64,000 nucleotides of DNA, from the NCBI RefSeq assembly GCF_019774615.1, contig NZ_CP081497.1:1860001-1924000 (forward strand), read 5' to 3'. The translations under genes and the position numbers were made by a program. The notes beneath the pieces were generated by a model. It was not told the origin of the DNA, searched no databases, and was given only the letters and a program-made list of their open reading frames with translations. Shown here piece by piece: positions 8,825 to 17,597 of this stretch. The number at the start of each line of letters is the position of its first letter. Within the stretch, counting starts at the first letter, position 1. Origin of the DNA: Streptomyces sp. BHT-5-2. Its GTDB lineage: Bacteria > Actinomycetota > Actinomycetes > Streptomycetales > Streptomycetaceae.

Positions 8825-10138
8825 GTGAGCCAGCCGCGCGGCCCGGCGGCGACCGGTCCGGAGAGCCCCTCCCACGGTGTCCCGGCGGTCCTGCGGGGCT
8901 GGGCGGAGGCGCTCGGCGCCGCGGTGGCGGGCCTGGTGACCATGGTCGTGACCGCCGCGCTCGGCCTGTGGGCGGCGGGCGCGGCCGACCTCCCCGCGGG
9001 CGGCTTCCCCTCCGTGGTCGCGGCCGCCGTCGTCGCCGCGGCCGGCGGCTCGCTGCACGCGACCGGAGACGCCGGGATCATCGCCGAGGCACACGCCGCC
9101 GTGGACGCCGTCCCGCTGTCGGTGACCCTCGCCGGCACCCTGGTCACCGCCGCGGTCTTCCTGCGGCCGCTGCGGCACCGCGCGGTCGCCCCGGCCGGCG
9201 AACTGCTCGGCCGGATCGCCCGGACGGCGGTGTGCTGGCTGGTCCTGCTGTGGCTGATCGCGCTCGCCGCCCGGCACGACTTCACCGTCTCCGTCGGCAA
9301 CGACCTCGCCGACCGGATCGGCGCCCTCCTGGGCAGCACCCCCACCGTCGGCTTCCGCGCCGACGTCCCGGCCACCCTCGGCTACGGCCTGCTGTGGGTG
9401 CTCGCCGTACTGGCGCTGGCCTTCCTCGTCTCGCGCGGGGCGCCGCTCTCCGCCCGGCTGCTGCGCTTCCAGGACGCGGTCCGCCCGCCGGCCCACGCGA
9501 TGCTGCTGACCCTGCTGGTCTACGCCGGGCTCGGGCTGCTGGTCGGGATCGCCGAGCTGATCGCCCGCGGCGAACCGGCCCGGACCCTCGCGGTGATCCT
9601 GCTGGGCCTGCCCAACCTCGCCTGGCTCGCGCTGGGCATCGGCACCGGCGGCGCCTGGACCGGCCATGTCGACAAGGCGCTCGGACTGCCGCTGCCGCAC
9701 GCCCTGGAGGAGGTGCTGCGGCACCGCGGGACGCACACCGTCGACCTGGGCTCGCTCGGCGCCGAGGACGGCCGGGTCCGGCTGCTGGTCGCGGTGGCCG
9801 CGGTGGTGCTGCTCGGCGCCGCGTTCGCCGCCGCGGTCCGCGCCCCGGCCCGGACGCCCCTGTGGCGGCACGCCCTGGAGATGGCGGTGGCGCTGGCGCT
9901 GACCCTCCTCGTCGTCGGGCTGCTCACCCGGGTGGACGCCCGTTACGGGCTCTCCCTGATCGGCGTCGGCGACCTCGGCGGCGACCTGGGCGGCGCGGTG
10001 ACGCTGCAGCCGCAGCTGTGGCGGCTGGTGGGGGTGGGCGCCGCCTGGGGCCTGGTCACCGGCTTCGCCGGCGGCCTCGCGGCGCGCCGGGTCCGGCACC
10101 CCGGTGAGATCCGCGACGCCCGTCCGCCGGGTCCCTGA
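8825..10138 (+). CDS. Streptophobe family multi-pass membrane protein
   Basis: A 437-residue very hydrophobic integral membrane protein with about ten predicted transmembrane segments, several of them nearly pure Ala/Val/Leu/Gly. It matches the actinobacterial 'streptophobe' family, whose function is unknown; its genes often sit near Ser/Thr kinases or zinc-ribbon proteins. The GTG start has a strong AGGAGG seven bases upstream. The stop lies only 12 bases from the stop of the convergent kinase gene. No catalytic motif or transporter signature is visible. Confidence 0.82.
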   Translation: MSQPRGPAATGPESPSHGVPAVLRGWAEALGAAVAGLVTMVVTAALGLWAAGAADLPAGGFPSVVAAAVVAAAGGSLHATGDAGIIAEAHAAVDAVPLSVTLAGTLVTAAVFLRPLRHRAVAPAGELLGRIARTAVCWLVLLWLIALAARHDFTVSVGNDLADRIGALLGSTPTVGFRADVPATLGYGLLWVLAVLALAFLVSRGAPLSARLLRFQDAVRPPAHAMLLTLLVYAGLGLLVGIAELIARGEPARTLAVILLGLPNLAWLALGIGTGGAWTGHVDKALGLPLPHALEEVLRHRGTHTVDLGSLGAEDGRVRLLVAVAAVVLLGAAFAAAVRAPARTPLWRHALEMAVALALTLLVVGLLTRVDARYGLSLIGVGDLGGDLGGAVTLQPQLWRLVGVGAAWGLVTGFAGGLAARRVRHPGEIRDARPPGP

Positions 10139-10150
10139 CGACCCGCCGGG

Positions 10151-11221
10151 CTACGCCCCCCGGGTGCCCGGTGCCGGGAACACCGGGAGTGCCCAACTCG
10201 GCGGCGGCGGGGGAGTGGTCCCCGGGCCGGTGCCGCGGTCCGCCCCGCCGGCCGGGACGTCCGACCGGGTCGGCACCGGCGCCGGCATCCCCGCCGACCC
10301 GACCCGCCCGGCCGCCCGCAGTGCCGCCACGAACCCCCGGCAGGTCCCGTACCGCTCCTCCGGTGTCTTGGCCAGCGCCCGGGCGAACACCGCGTCCACC
10401 GCCGGCGGCAGGTCGGGCCGCGCGGCGCCGGGCGCCGGCGGCGGCTGGTGCAGATGGGCGCCGAGCAGCGCCCGGTCGTCGTCGCGGACGAACGGCGGCG
10501 TCCCGGCCAGCATCTCGTAGGTCACGCAGGCCAGCCCGTAGACGTCGCACCGGCCGTCCACCGGGCGTCCGGCGATCTGCTCGGGCGCCACGTAGTCCAG
10601 CGTCCCGATGAACTGGCCGACGCTGGTGAAGCCGGTCAGCGACAGCGACTTCTTCATCAGCCCGAAGTCGGTCAGATAGACGTGCTCGGGCCGGTCGCTG
10701 TCGGTGCCCTCGGCGATCAGCACGTTGCCGGGCTTGACGTCGCGGTGCACCAGGTCGCGGGCGTGCGCGGCGTCCAGGGCGGACGCCACCTGGCCGGCGA
10801 TCCGGCAGGCGGTCGCGAGCGGCAGCCGGCCCTCGGCGTCCAGCAGTGCCCGCAGATCGCGGCCCGCGACGTAGCGCATCGCGATGTAGAGGAGCCCGTC
10901 GGCCTCCCCGGCCTCGAAGACCGGCACGATGTGCGGGTGGTCGAGCGATGCGGCCACCCGCGACTCGTACGCGAAGCGCTTGCGGAAGGTGTCGTTCCGG
11001 GCGAGTTCGGGGGCCAGCAGCTTCACCGCCACGGTCCGGCCCAGCCGCAGGTCCTCGGCCTTGTAGACCACCGCCATCCCGCCCCGGCCGATCTCCTCCC
11101 CGAGCAGGTACCCGGCGATCCGCCGGCCGCTCAGCCCGCCCGAGTCCGGCGCCGGCGACCGCTCCCGGGGCCGGGCGCCCGCCGGCTCACCGGCCCGCTC
11201 GCCGCCCGGCCACCCGCTCAC
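10151..11221 (-). CDS. Serine/threonine protein kinase (PknB-like, soluble)
   Basis: A 356-residue eukaryotic-type kinase. The kinase domain spans about 35-310: glycine loop GRGGMAVVYK, catalytic Lys67 in VAVKLL, HRD at 159-161 (HRDVKPGN), DFG at 185-187 and the APE motif in YVAPEQIAG. A 30-residue Pro/Arg-rich leader precedes it. Unlike PknB it has no transmembrane segment or PASTA domain, only a short Pro-rich tail, so it should be cytosolic. The GTG start overlaps the TGA of the upstream gene (GTGA), indicating translational coupling. It is last in an operon headed by a double-FHA ABC transporter; FHA domains bind phosphothreonine, so the transporter is a plausible substrate or partner. 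Confidence 0.95.
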   Translation of the reverse strand: MSGWPGGERAGEPAGARPRERSPAPDSGGLSGRRIAGYLLGEEIGRGGMAVVYKAEDLRLGRTVAVKLLAPELARNDTFRKRFAYESRVAASLDHPHIVPVFEAGEADGLLYIAMRYVAGRDLRALLDAEGRLPLATACRIAGQVASALDAAHARDLVHRDVKPGNVLIAEGTDSDRPEHVYLTDFGLMKKSLSLTGFTSVGQFIGTLDYVAPEQIAGRPVDGRCDVYGLACVTYEMLAGTPPFVRDDDRALLGAHLHQPPPAPGAARPDLPPAVDAVFARALAKTPEERYGTCRGFVAALRAAGRVGSAGMPAPVPTRSDVPAGGADRGTGPGTTPPPPPSWALPVFPAPGTRGA

Positions 11222-11877
11222 GTCCGGTCACCCGGCCCGCCGGGCGGTGGGAACGGCGGCGGGAACTCCGCCTCACCGGGCAGCCCGCCCCCGCCCCCCG
11301 CGCTCCTCGCGTCCTCCGCGCCGCCGGCCGGCCCGGCTTCCTCCGGCACCCGCCCGTCCCCCGAAGTCCCGTCCTCCGGTGCCCCGTCCGCCGAGGGCTC
11401 GTCCGTCACGGCGAACGTCTCCAGCGACACCCCGTCGCAGAAGCACCACCGCTCGTGCGGCGCGTCGTACAGCCACACCGCGTCGCCGTCCACCACCGCC
11501 CCGATCCGGCTCCCGCCGGTCCGCTCCGCGAACGCCTCCCGGTCCAGCCGCCCGGCCAGCAGTTCCTCGACCCCCTGCCGGTACCGGGCCAGCGCGTCCT
11601 CGACGGCGGCCAGCAGCGGGCGGGGGTCCGCGGTCCGGGCGGTGGGCCGCCCGGCGGTCGGCGGGCCGTGCGGCACCGACAGCAGCCGCCGCCCGTCCAC
11701 CCACGCCGACCAGCCGTTGGAGCACCGCGCCAGCGCCCAGTCGCCGCGCCGCCGGACGACCTCGACGGGCAGCAGCGGATCGAGCGGCACCAGCGGACGG
11801 GCGGCATCGGGCGCCGCCCAGGTCGGCATCCCGTCCGGCGGGACGACATGGCTGGGGCGGAAGTCCGGCGTGGTCAC
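11218..11877 (-). CDS. Hypothetical protein coupled to kinase
   Basis: A 219-residue soluble protein of unknown function between the FHA-ABC transporter and the kinase. The middle (about 40-150) looks folded, with a WALARCSNGWSAWVDGR segment reminiscent of an SH3-like module and a later VWLYDAPHERWCFCDG motif; the last 60 residues are acidic, Pro/Gly-rich and probably disordered. The GTG start at 11877 follows GGAGGAG at 6 bases; an in-frame ATG at 11892 lies before this ribosome-binding site and is less likely. Its stop overlaps the kinase start. The shared operon suggests an accessory or sensor part of the kinase/transporter unit. Confidence 0.72.
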   Translation of the reverse strand: MTTPDFRPSHVVPPDGMPTWAAPDAARPLVPLDPLLPVEVVRRRGDWALARCSNGWSAWVDGRRLLSVPHGPPTAGRPTARTADPRPLLAAVEDALARYRQGVEELLAGRLDREAFAERTGGSRIGAVVDGDAVWLYDAPHERWCFCDGVSLETFAVTDEPSADGAPEDGTSGDGRVPEEAGPAGGAEDARSAGGGGGLPGEAEFPPPFPPPGGPGDRT

Positions 11878-11940
11878 AGGCGGCTCCTCCACGCTCCTCG
11901 CGCACGGCCCCGGCGCCGTACGCGCCGACGGTCCCGGCGG

Positions 11941-14295
11941 CTACCGGCGCATGATCTCGGGCTCATGGCGCCGCAGCAGCCGCAGGACCAGGAAGCCGCA
12001 CACCGCCGACAGCACCACCAGCATCCCCATGTCCAGCAGCCAGGGGCCCACCGCGTGCCGGAGCAGCGGGTCCTCGGTCAGCGGCTGCGGCGGCAGGATC
12101 CGGTGCAGGTCGACGGTGCCCGCCATGGCCGCCAGCGCCCAGCGGGACGGCACCAGCCACGAGACCTGCTCCAGCACCGGTGTGCCGCGCAGCGAGTGCA
12201 GCGCCCCGCAGAACACCACCTGCACGATGGCGAGGAGCACCAGCAGCGGCATGGTGACCTCCTCCTTGCGCACCAGCGCCGACACCAGCAGCCCCAGCAT
12301 CATCGCGGTGAACGCCAACAGCGCCACCGCCAGGGTGATTTCGAGCAGCGGCGGCATCAGCACCCCGGCGCCGCCCGGCGCCCCCAGCCCCACCCCGAAC
12401 AGCGCGACCACCGTCAGCACCACCGCCTGGACCACCGTGACCGTCCCCAGCACCAGCACCTTCGACATCAGGTACGCCGACCTGGACAGCCCCACCGCCC
12501 GCTCCCGCTGGTAGATCACCCGCTCCTTGACCAGCTCGCGCACCGCGTTGGCGGCCCCGGTGAGCACCGCGCCCACGCACAGGATCAGCAGCACGTTCGT
12601 CGCGGTGTCCGCGGTCAGCCGCCCGCCGCTCAGGCCGTGCGCCATCGCCCCCATCACGAACGGCAGCGCCACCATGATGATCAGGAACGTCCGGTCCGAG
12701 GACAGCGCCGCCGCGTACCGCCGCATCAGCGTCCACAGCTGCGCGCCCCAGCGCCGGGTCGGCGGCGGCGCCGCGGCAACGGCGGCCCGTGGCACCGGCG
12801 GCGCGGGCGGCTGCCGGGTCTCCCCGGTGACGTACCGCCCGTACAGCGGCGAGGCCCGGAACTCCGCGGCCCAGTCCCGCCCGCGGTCGTTCTCGAACGC
12901 CTCGAACGCCTCCGGCCACTGCCCGAACCCGAAGTACGGCAGCGCCTCCTCCGGCGGCCCGTAGTAGGCGATGGTGCCACCCGGTGCCAGCACCAGCAGC
13001 CGGTCGCAGACGTCCAGGCTCAGCACGCTGTGGGTGACCACGATGACGGTCCGGCCGTCGTCGGCCAGCCCGCGCAGCATGTGCATCACCGACCGGTCCA
13101 TCCCCGGATCGAGACCGGAGGTCGGCTCGTCGAGGAAGAGCAGCGACGGTTTGGTCAGCAGCTCCAGCGCCACGCTGACGCGCTTGCGCTGCCCGCCGGA
13201 GAGCTTGTGGATCGGCAGCCCGGCCCGCTCCACCAGGCCGAGTTCGCGGATCACCTCCTCGACCCGGGCGGCCCGTTCGGCCGGCGCGGTGTCCTCGGGG
13301 AACCGCAGCTCCGCGGCGTAGCCCAGCGCCCGGCGGACCGTCAGCTGGGTGTGCAGGATGTCGTCCTGCGGCACCAGCCCGATGCGCTGGCGCAGCTCGG
13401 CGTAGTCCCGGTAGAGGTCCCGGCCGTCGTAGAGCACGGTGCCCTCGTCGGCGGGCCGCAGCCCGGTCAGCGCGTTCAGCAGCGTCGACTTGCCCGCACC
13501 GCTGGGGCCGATCACGGCCAGCAGCGACTTCTCACCGACCGGGAACGACACCCCGCCCAGCAGCGTCCGGCGCGCGGCGCCGGTGCCGACCCGGACGGAC
13601 AGCCGCTGCACGTCCAGCGAGACCTCGCCGGTGTCGACGTACTCCTGGAGCCGGTCGCCGACCAGGACGAACGAGGAGTGGCCGATGCCGATGACGTCGC
13701 CGGGCCGCACCGGGGCGACGTCGACCGGACGGCCGTTGAGGTAGGTGCCGTTGTGGCTGCCCAGGTCGGCGATGAGATAGCCGTCCGGGCCGGACCGGAG
13801 TTCGGCGTGCCGGCGGGAGACCGCGAGGTCGTCCACGACCAGGTCGTTGTCGGTGGCCCGGCCGATCCGCGTGGTGCGGGCCGGCGGCAGCGGCCGGACG
13901 GTGCTGGGCCGCCGGAAGGTGTGGGTGGCCGCCGGGTGCGACACCGACGACGGCCGGCCGACGGTCGTGGGGCGGGGGACGCCGGCGAGCACCGCGCACG
14001 GCCCGTCCGCCGGATTCCCGAAGCGGATCACGCTCCCCGGCCCGACCCCGGACCGCGACACCCGATGCCCGTCCGTGTACGTACCGTTCGTGCTGCCCTC
14101 GTCCTCCACCAGCCAGTGGCCCTCGGAGGCCCGGAGCACCGCGTGGTGCCAGGACACCCGGTCGTCGCGGAGCACCAGCTCGCTGTGCGGGTCCCGGCCG
14201 ACGTGGTAGTCGTGCCCCGGACTCATCACCTGGGTGACCCCGTCGGACTCCACGAGGAGCTCGGGCGCACGGGACGCATCCGGCCGCTCAGCCAT
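11941..14295 (-). CDS. ABC transporter with two FHA domains fused to ATPase and permease
   Basis: A 784-residue one-chain exporter of the ABCG/ABC-2 type (Rv1747-like). Order: FHA domain 1 (about 25-100, with VGRD and GSTNGTY), FHA domain 2 (about 140-215, with IGRATDND, SRRHAEL and SHNGTYLNG), ATPase (Walker A GPSGAGKST at 263-271, signature LSGGQRKR at 365-372, Walker B LLFLDEPTSG) and a C-terminal six-helix ABC-2 permease (about 520-780). FHA domains bind phosphothreonine peptides; in the mycobacterial counterpart FHA binding and kinase phosphorylation control transport. A Ser/Thr kinase is the last gene of this operon, which supports the same logic here. The substrate is unknown, perhaps a lipid or glycolipid. 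Confidence 0.95.
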   Translation of the reverse strand: MAERPDASRAPELLVESDGVTQVMSPGHDYHVGRDPHSELVLRDDRVSWHHAVLRASEGHWLVEDEGSTNGTYTDGHRVSRSGVGPGSVIRFGNPADGPCAVLAGVPRPTTVGRPSSVSHPAATHTFRRPSTVRPLPPARTTRIGRATDNDLVVDDLAVSRRHAELRSGPDGYLIADLGSHNGTYLNGRPVDVAPVRPGDVIGIGHSSFVLVGDRLQEYVDTGEVSLDVQRLSVRVGTGAARRTLLGGVSFPVGEKSLLAVIGPSGAGKSTLLNALTGLRPADEGTVLYDGRDLYRDYAELRQRIGLVPQDDILHTQLTVRRALGYAAELRFPEDTAPAERAARVEEVIRELGLVERAGLPIHKLSGGQRKRVSVALELLTKPSLLFLDEPTSGLDPGMDRSVMHMLRGLADDGRTVIVVTHSVLSLDVCDRLLVLAPGGTIAYYGPPEEALPYFGFGQWPEAFEAFENDRGRDWAAEFRASPLYGRYVTGETRQPPAPPVPRAAVAAAPPPTRRWGAQLWTLMRRYAAALSSDRTFLIIMVALPFVMGAMAHGLSGGRLTADTATNVLLILCVGAVLTGAANAVRELVKERVIYQRERAVGLSRSAYLMSKVLVLGTVTVVQAVVLTVVALFGVGLGAPGGAGVLMPPLLEITLAVALLAFTAMMLGLLVSALVRKEEVTMPLLVLLAIVQVVFCGALHSLRGTPVLEQVSWLVPSRWALAAMAGTVDLHRILPPQPLTEDPLLRHAVGPWLLDMGMLVVLSAVCGFLVLRLLRRHEPEIMRR

Positions 14296-14534
14296 ATTTC
14301 AGATTTTACGGCGCATTCCTCGCCCTCGCTCCTGGTTACTCGCGCGGAGCGACGGAGGTCAACTAGTGTGAGCGCCCCGATGAGCCCGCACCTGCGCATT
14401 CCACGGAATTACCGGACTTCGGTCCGCAGATCAAAGGATGCCCCGGCGAACCGGGACGCATCGCACCTGCAGGGCAACGCACCACCGGGCCCGGGTTCCT
14501 TCTTATTCACCTACCTCGTGAAGGCAAGGCAGAG

Positions 14535-16022
14535 ATGGCACGACTCGCGCGTAAATCCCCTCGGCAGTTTCCCCGGCAGCGGGCCCATCCGGTCGACGAG
14601 GTGCTGCCGTTCGGCAAACTCGCCCTCTACGGCTTCCAGCACGTCCTCGCCTTCTACGCGGCCGCCGTCATCGTCCCGATCATGCTCGGCAACGCCCTCG
14701 GACTGTCCCGCGGGGAACTCGTCTACCTCATCAACGCCGACCTGCTGACCTGCGGAATCGCTTCCATCATCCAGGCGTTCGGGATATGGAAGATAGGCGC
14801 CCGGCTGCCCCTTGTCCAGGGTGTCACCTTCACCGCGGTCTCCCCGATGATCGCCATCGGACTGGGCGCGGGCGGCGGCACCGCCGGACTGCTGGTGGTC
14901 TACGGCGCGGTCATCACCGCGGGAATCGCCACTTTCCTTTTCGCCCCGTTCTTCAGCAAACTGGTGAAGTATTTCCCGCCGGTCGTCATCGGCACGATTC
15001 TCACCATCATCGGCCTCACCCTCATCCCGCAGGCGCTCCAGGACGCGGCCGGCGGCGCGCAGTTGGCCGGCAAACCGGAATTCGGCGACCTGAAGAACCT
15101 CGGATACGCGCTGGGCACCCTGCTGTTGATTCTCGCGATCGTGCGGATCGGCAAGCCGCTGCTGAGCAGCATCGCGGTACTGCTCGGACTCGTCGGCGGA
15201 ACGACCGTGGCCTGGCTGCTCGGTGACGTCGATTTCAGCGGGGTCGGCCGGACCGACTGGTTCGGCGTCAGCACCCCGTTCCATTACGGAATGCCCAAGT
15301 TCGAGGCGTTCCCGATCATCGCGATGATCGTCGTCATGCTGATCACGATGGTGGAGACCACCGGCGACGTCTACGCCATCGGCGAGATCACCGGCAAGCA
15401 GGTCGGCAACGACACCGTCGCCCGGGCACTGCGCGCCGACGGCGTCGCCACCGTCCTCGGCGGCATCTTCAACTCCTTCCCGTACGTGGCCTTCGCCGAG
15501 AACATCGGCCTGGTGCGGATGTCGCGGGTGATGAGCCGGTTCGTGGTGGTCGCGGCCGGCGGCTTCATGGTCGTGCTGGGCCTGGTGCCCAAGGCCGGCT
15601 CGGTGGTCGCCGCGATCCCGCACCCGGTCCTCGGCGGCGCCGCGCTCTCCATGTTCGGCATGGTCGCCGCGGTCGGCATCCAGATCCTCGGCAAGGTGGA
15701 CCTGCGCGAGGAGCGCAACGCCCTGATCCTGGCGGTGAGTCTGGGCGCCGCGTTCCTGCCCACCGCGGTCGCGCCGTTCTTCGAGCGGATGCCGCAGGGC
15801 CTCCGGGCGGTGCTCGACTCCGGCATCACCCTGGGCGGACTGACCGCCATCGTGCTGAACCTGATCTTCAACGTCCTCACCCGCCGCAGGTCGGTGGAGA
15901 TCGACTGGGACGAGTTCGCGGCGGACGAGCCCGAGGACGAGGCCGTGGCCGCCGCGGACGGGCCGGCGCCGGCCGGCCCGCCGCCGCACTCCCCGAACGC
16001 CTTCGGGCCGGGCGCCTACTGA
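14535..16022 (+). CDS. NCS2 nucleobase (uracil/xanthine) permease
   Basis: A 495-residue proton-coupled nucleobase symporter of the NAT/NCS2 family in the plasma membrane, with about 14 membrane segments. The start YGFQHVLAFYAAAVIVPIML is the family's N-terminal helix with the conserved QH; the family signature area is FNSFPYVAFAENIGLVRMSR near residues 313-332. An acidic, Pro-rich cytoplasmic tail ends the protein. The ATG at 14535 fits the family start; the ribosome-binding site is weak (AGGCAAGGCAG). It is separate from the AzgA-type permease at 56.8 kb. Substrate preference (uracil or xanthine) cannot be settled by eye. It diverges from the FHA-ABC operon. Confidence 0.92.
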   Translation: MARLARKSPRQFPRQRAHPVDEVLPFGKLALYGFQHVLAFYAAAVIVPIMLGNALGLSRGELVYLINADLLTCGIASIIQAFGIWKIGARLPLVQGVTFTAVSPMIAIGLGAGGGTAGLLVVYGAVITAGIATFLFAPFFSKLVKYFPPVVIGTILTIIGLTLIPQALQDAAGGAQLAGKPEFGDLKNLGYALGTLLLILAIVRIGKPLLSSIAVLLGLVGGTTVAWLLGDVDFSGVGRTDWFGVSTPFHYGMPKFEAFPIIAMIVVMLITMVETTGDVYAIGEITGKQVGNDTVARALRADGVATVLGGIFNSFPYVAFAENIGLVRMSRVMSRFVVVAAGGFMVVLGLVPKAGSVVAAIPHPVLGGAALSMFGMVAAVGIQILGKVDLREERNALILAVSLGAAFLPTAVAPFFERMPQGLRAVLDSGITLGGLTAIVLNLIFNVLTRRRSVEIDWDEFAADEPEDEAVAAADGPAPAGPPPHSPNAFGPGAY

Positions 16023-16050
16023 CCGCGCGGCACCCCGCGCACCGGCCCCC

Positions 16051-16101
16051 GGCCGGACGTGCGGGGCGGGCCCACCACCGGCCCCGCCCCGCCGTCCGGC
16101 C
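16051..16101. terminator. Long imperfect hairpin between convergent genes
   Basis: Nested arms GGCCGGACG...CGTCCGGCC and CGGGGCGGGCC...GGCCCCGCCCCG form a stem of about 20 bp with two small bulges around a CACCACC loop. It sits between the stops of the permease and the helix-turn-helix regulator, as a bidirectional terminator would. Confidence 0.7.
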
Positions 16102-16104
16102 GCC

Positions 16105-16824
16105 TCAGTGCACCGAGTTGAACGGCGGCGCCTCGCCCGCCTCCCCGATCAGCTCCCAGAAGTGGTCCACCAGCCGCCGCAGATACGCCGACCGCTCCGC
16201 CGCGATCTCCTTCAGCCGGGCATCGGCGTTCCGCGCCACCACATGCGCCATGTACCGCTCGGAGAAGTCCGCGAACTCCGCGTGCATGGTGCGCAGCGCG
16301 TCGCCCACCCGCGTCCGGTTCAGCGTGGTGATCTCGGTGACCGGCCCGACATGCGGCTTCCAGCGGCCCTCGATCGCCGCCCGCAGATGCCCGGCCAGCT
16401 CCTCGACCCGCCCCATCACCCCGATCAGCTTGCGCAGCGACAGCCCCAGCGCCTCCACCAGCGCCTTGGTCTGCCGGTAGTCGCCGGGCCACTCGTTGGC
16501 CGCCTCCGCCGCGTGGTACTCCTCCGGGGCCATCCCGACCAGCTGCGCCAGCCGCTCCCCGCTCAACTGCCGGGCCAGCCGGTGCTCCGCCAGCGTCCGC
16601 GGCTCCACCCCCATCAGCACCGCCGGCGGGCACCACAGCACATCCGCCAGGGCGAACAACTGCGGCTCGGTGGGCAGCAGGGAGCCGTACTCCCACGCCT
16701 CGATCACCTCGGGGCGCACCGGCGCACCGCACGCCGCCATGGACTGGGCGACCTGACTCGTGGTCAGGCCCACTCGGGCCCGTGCGGAGCGGGCCTGAGC
16801 GGGAGAGAACGGAACGCTGTTCAC
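16105..16824 (-). CDS. XRE-type helix-turn-helix regulator
   Basis: A 239-residue DNA-binding protein. The N-terminal XRE domain (about 8-70) is of the type in which recognition helices follow LTTSQVAQSMAACG and end with LFALADVLWCPPAVLMG. A second similar stretch (LSGERLAQLVGM...) begins near residue 88, and the C-terminal half is helical with no known ligand-binding motif. GTG at 16824 is preceded by GAGG about ten bases upstream; GTG at 16845 is an alternative. It is divergent from the glycosyltransferase/acyltransferase operon across 773 bases and may control it. Confidence 0.8.
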   Translation of the reverse strand: MNSVPFSPAQARSARARVGLTTSQVAQSMAACGAPVRPEVIEAWEYGSLLPTEPQLFALADVLWCPPAVLMGVEPRTLAEHRLARQLSGERLAQLVGMAPEEYHAAEAANEWPGDYRQTKALVEALGLSLRKLIGVMGRVEELAGHLRAAIEGRWKPHVGPVTEITTLNRTRVGDALRTMHAEFADFSERYMAHVVARNADARLKEIAAERSAYLRRLVDHFWELIGEAGEAPPFNSVH

Positions 16825-17597
16825 GTACGCGACACCTCGTTGCACCCGGTGAGTTGGGGGTGCTGGGGGGAGGAGAAATGAGCGGACATGGAGGAACATC
16901 CAGGAGCGGGCAGGTTAACAGATCGGCCAGACGTACGAACCTCCAGTCCGGTTCTCCTCACCGGGTATAGCCGATGCGCCGCTGTCTACCGGGTGGTAGC
17001 GGCAGTTGGGATCGTCACGAGGGCGGGACGTAATGAAGGCGTTACGTGGATGACGGTGCCGCGTCACAGTGGTCGCCGAGGCTGGCGGGTGCCTACGGGC
17101 CTTGCCGAGCGGGGCCCGTCGGTGTACACCAGACATCCGGTCCTCCCCCCACGATCCGATCAGGATGGGACCCTTCCTATGCGATACGCGCTCGACCGCC
17201 CCCGTGCGGCCCGATGCCTGCCGTCCGCCGTGCCGCCCGCCGGGGCCGCGTGCCACCGCGCCGCCGCCCGTCCCGCCGGGAGAAGACGCACCCCGGCGCG
17301 CCCTCTCCAGCTGTCATGCATCTGACAATCGACTGCGCGTCGCCGGCCCTCGCCCCCGAGTGCCGCCCGGCGCCCGCCTGATCGTCACCCTCCCCGCATC
17401 GCGCGCACCACGGAGCCGCCGGCGCCTCACCGCCGGCCACCCGGCATGCCCAACTCGCCGCCGCGCAAGGGCGGTTGCTCCGCCCTGCCCGCGTGGCCAC
17501 CGGGTCCGGCCCGCCCCGAGGAGCCCGACCGGCTCCCGGCCACCGGCGCCCCACCGCCGGCCTCCGCGTGCCCCGCAGCCAGAAAGGACCACCTCAG
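16825..17597. other. Long intergenic region between regulator and exopolysaccharide operon
   Basis: No convincing gene is present in these 773 bases; the frames that stay open lack ribosome-binding sites and show out-of-frame codon bias. A 48-codon frame from ATG 17179 is Arg/Pro/Ala-rich and not supported. The stretch holds two dyads: CTACC-GGGT-GGTAG (16986-16999) and ACGTAA-N8-TTACGT (17028-17047). Its size suggests a regulated promoter with a long leader for the downstream polysaccharide operon. Confidence 0.5.
17028..17047. promoter_or_regulatory. Inverted repeat ACGTAA-N8-TTACGT, candidate operator
   Basis: Perfect 6-bp arms, AT-richer than the surroundings, with an 8-bp spacer that places the half-sites about 14 bp centre to centre on the DNA. 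It lies about 200 bp upstream of the divergent regulator and 550 bp upstream of the glycosyltransferase start, so it may be the regulator's own site. The assignment is inference. Confidence 0.4.

Noticed and set aside
14296..14534. Purine or guanidine riboswitch before the NCS2 permease
   Set aside because: Small hairpins exist, but none of the conserved loops of these classes could be found.
17179..17325. 48-codon ORF upstream of the glycosyltransferase
   Set aside because: Low-complexity Arg/Pro/Ala text, no good ribosome-binding site, and no overlap or coupling with a neighbour.
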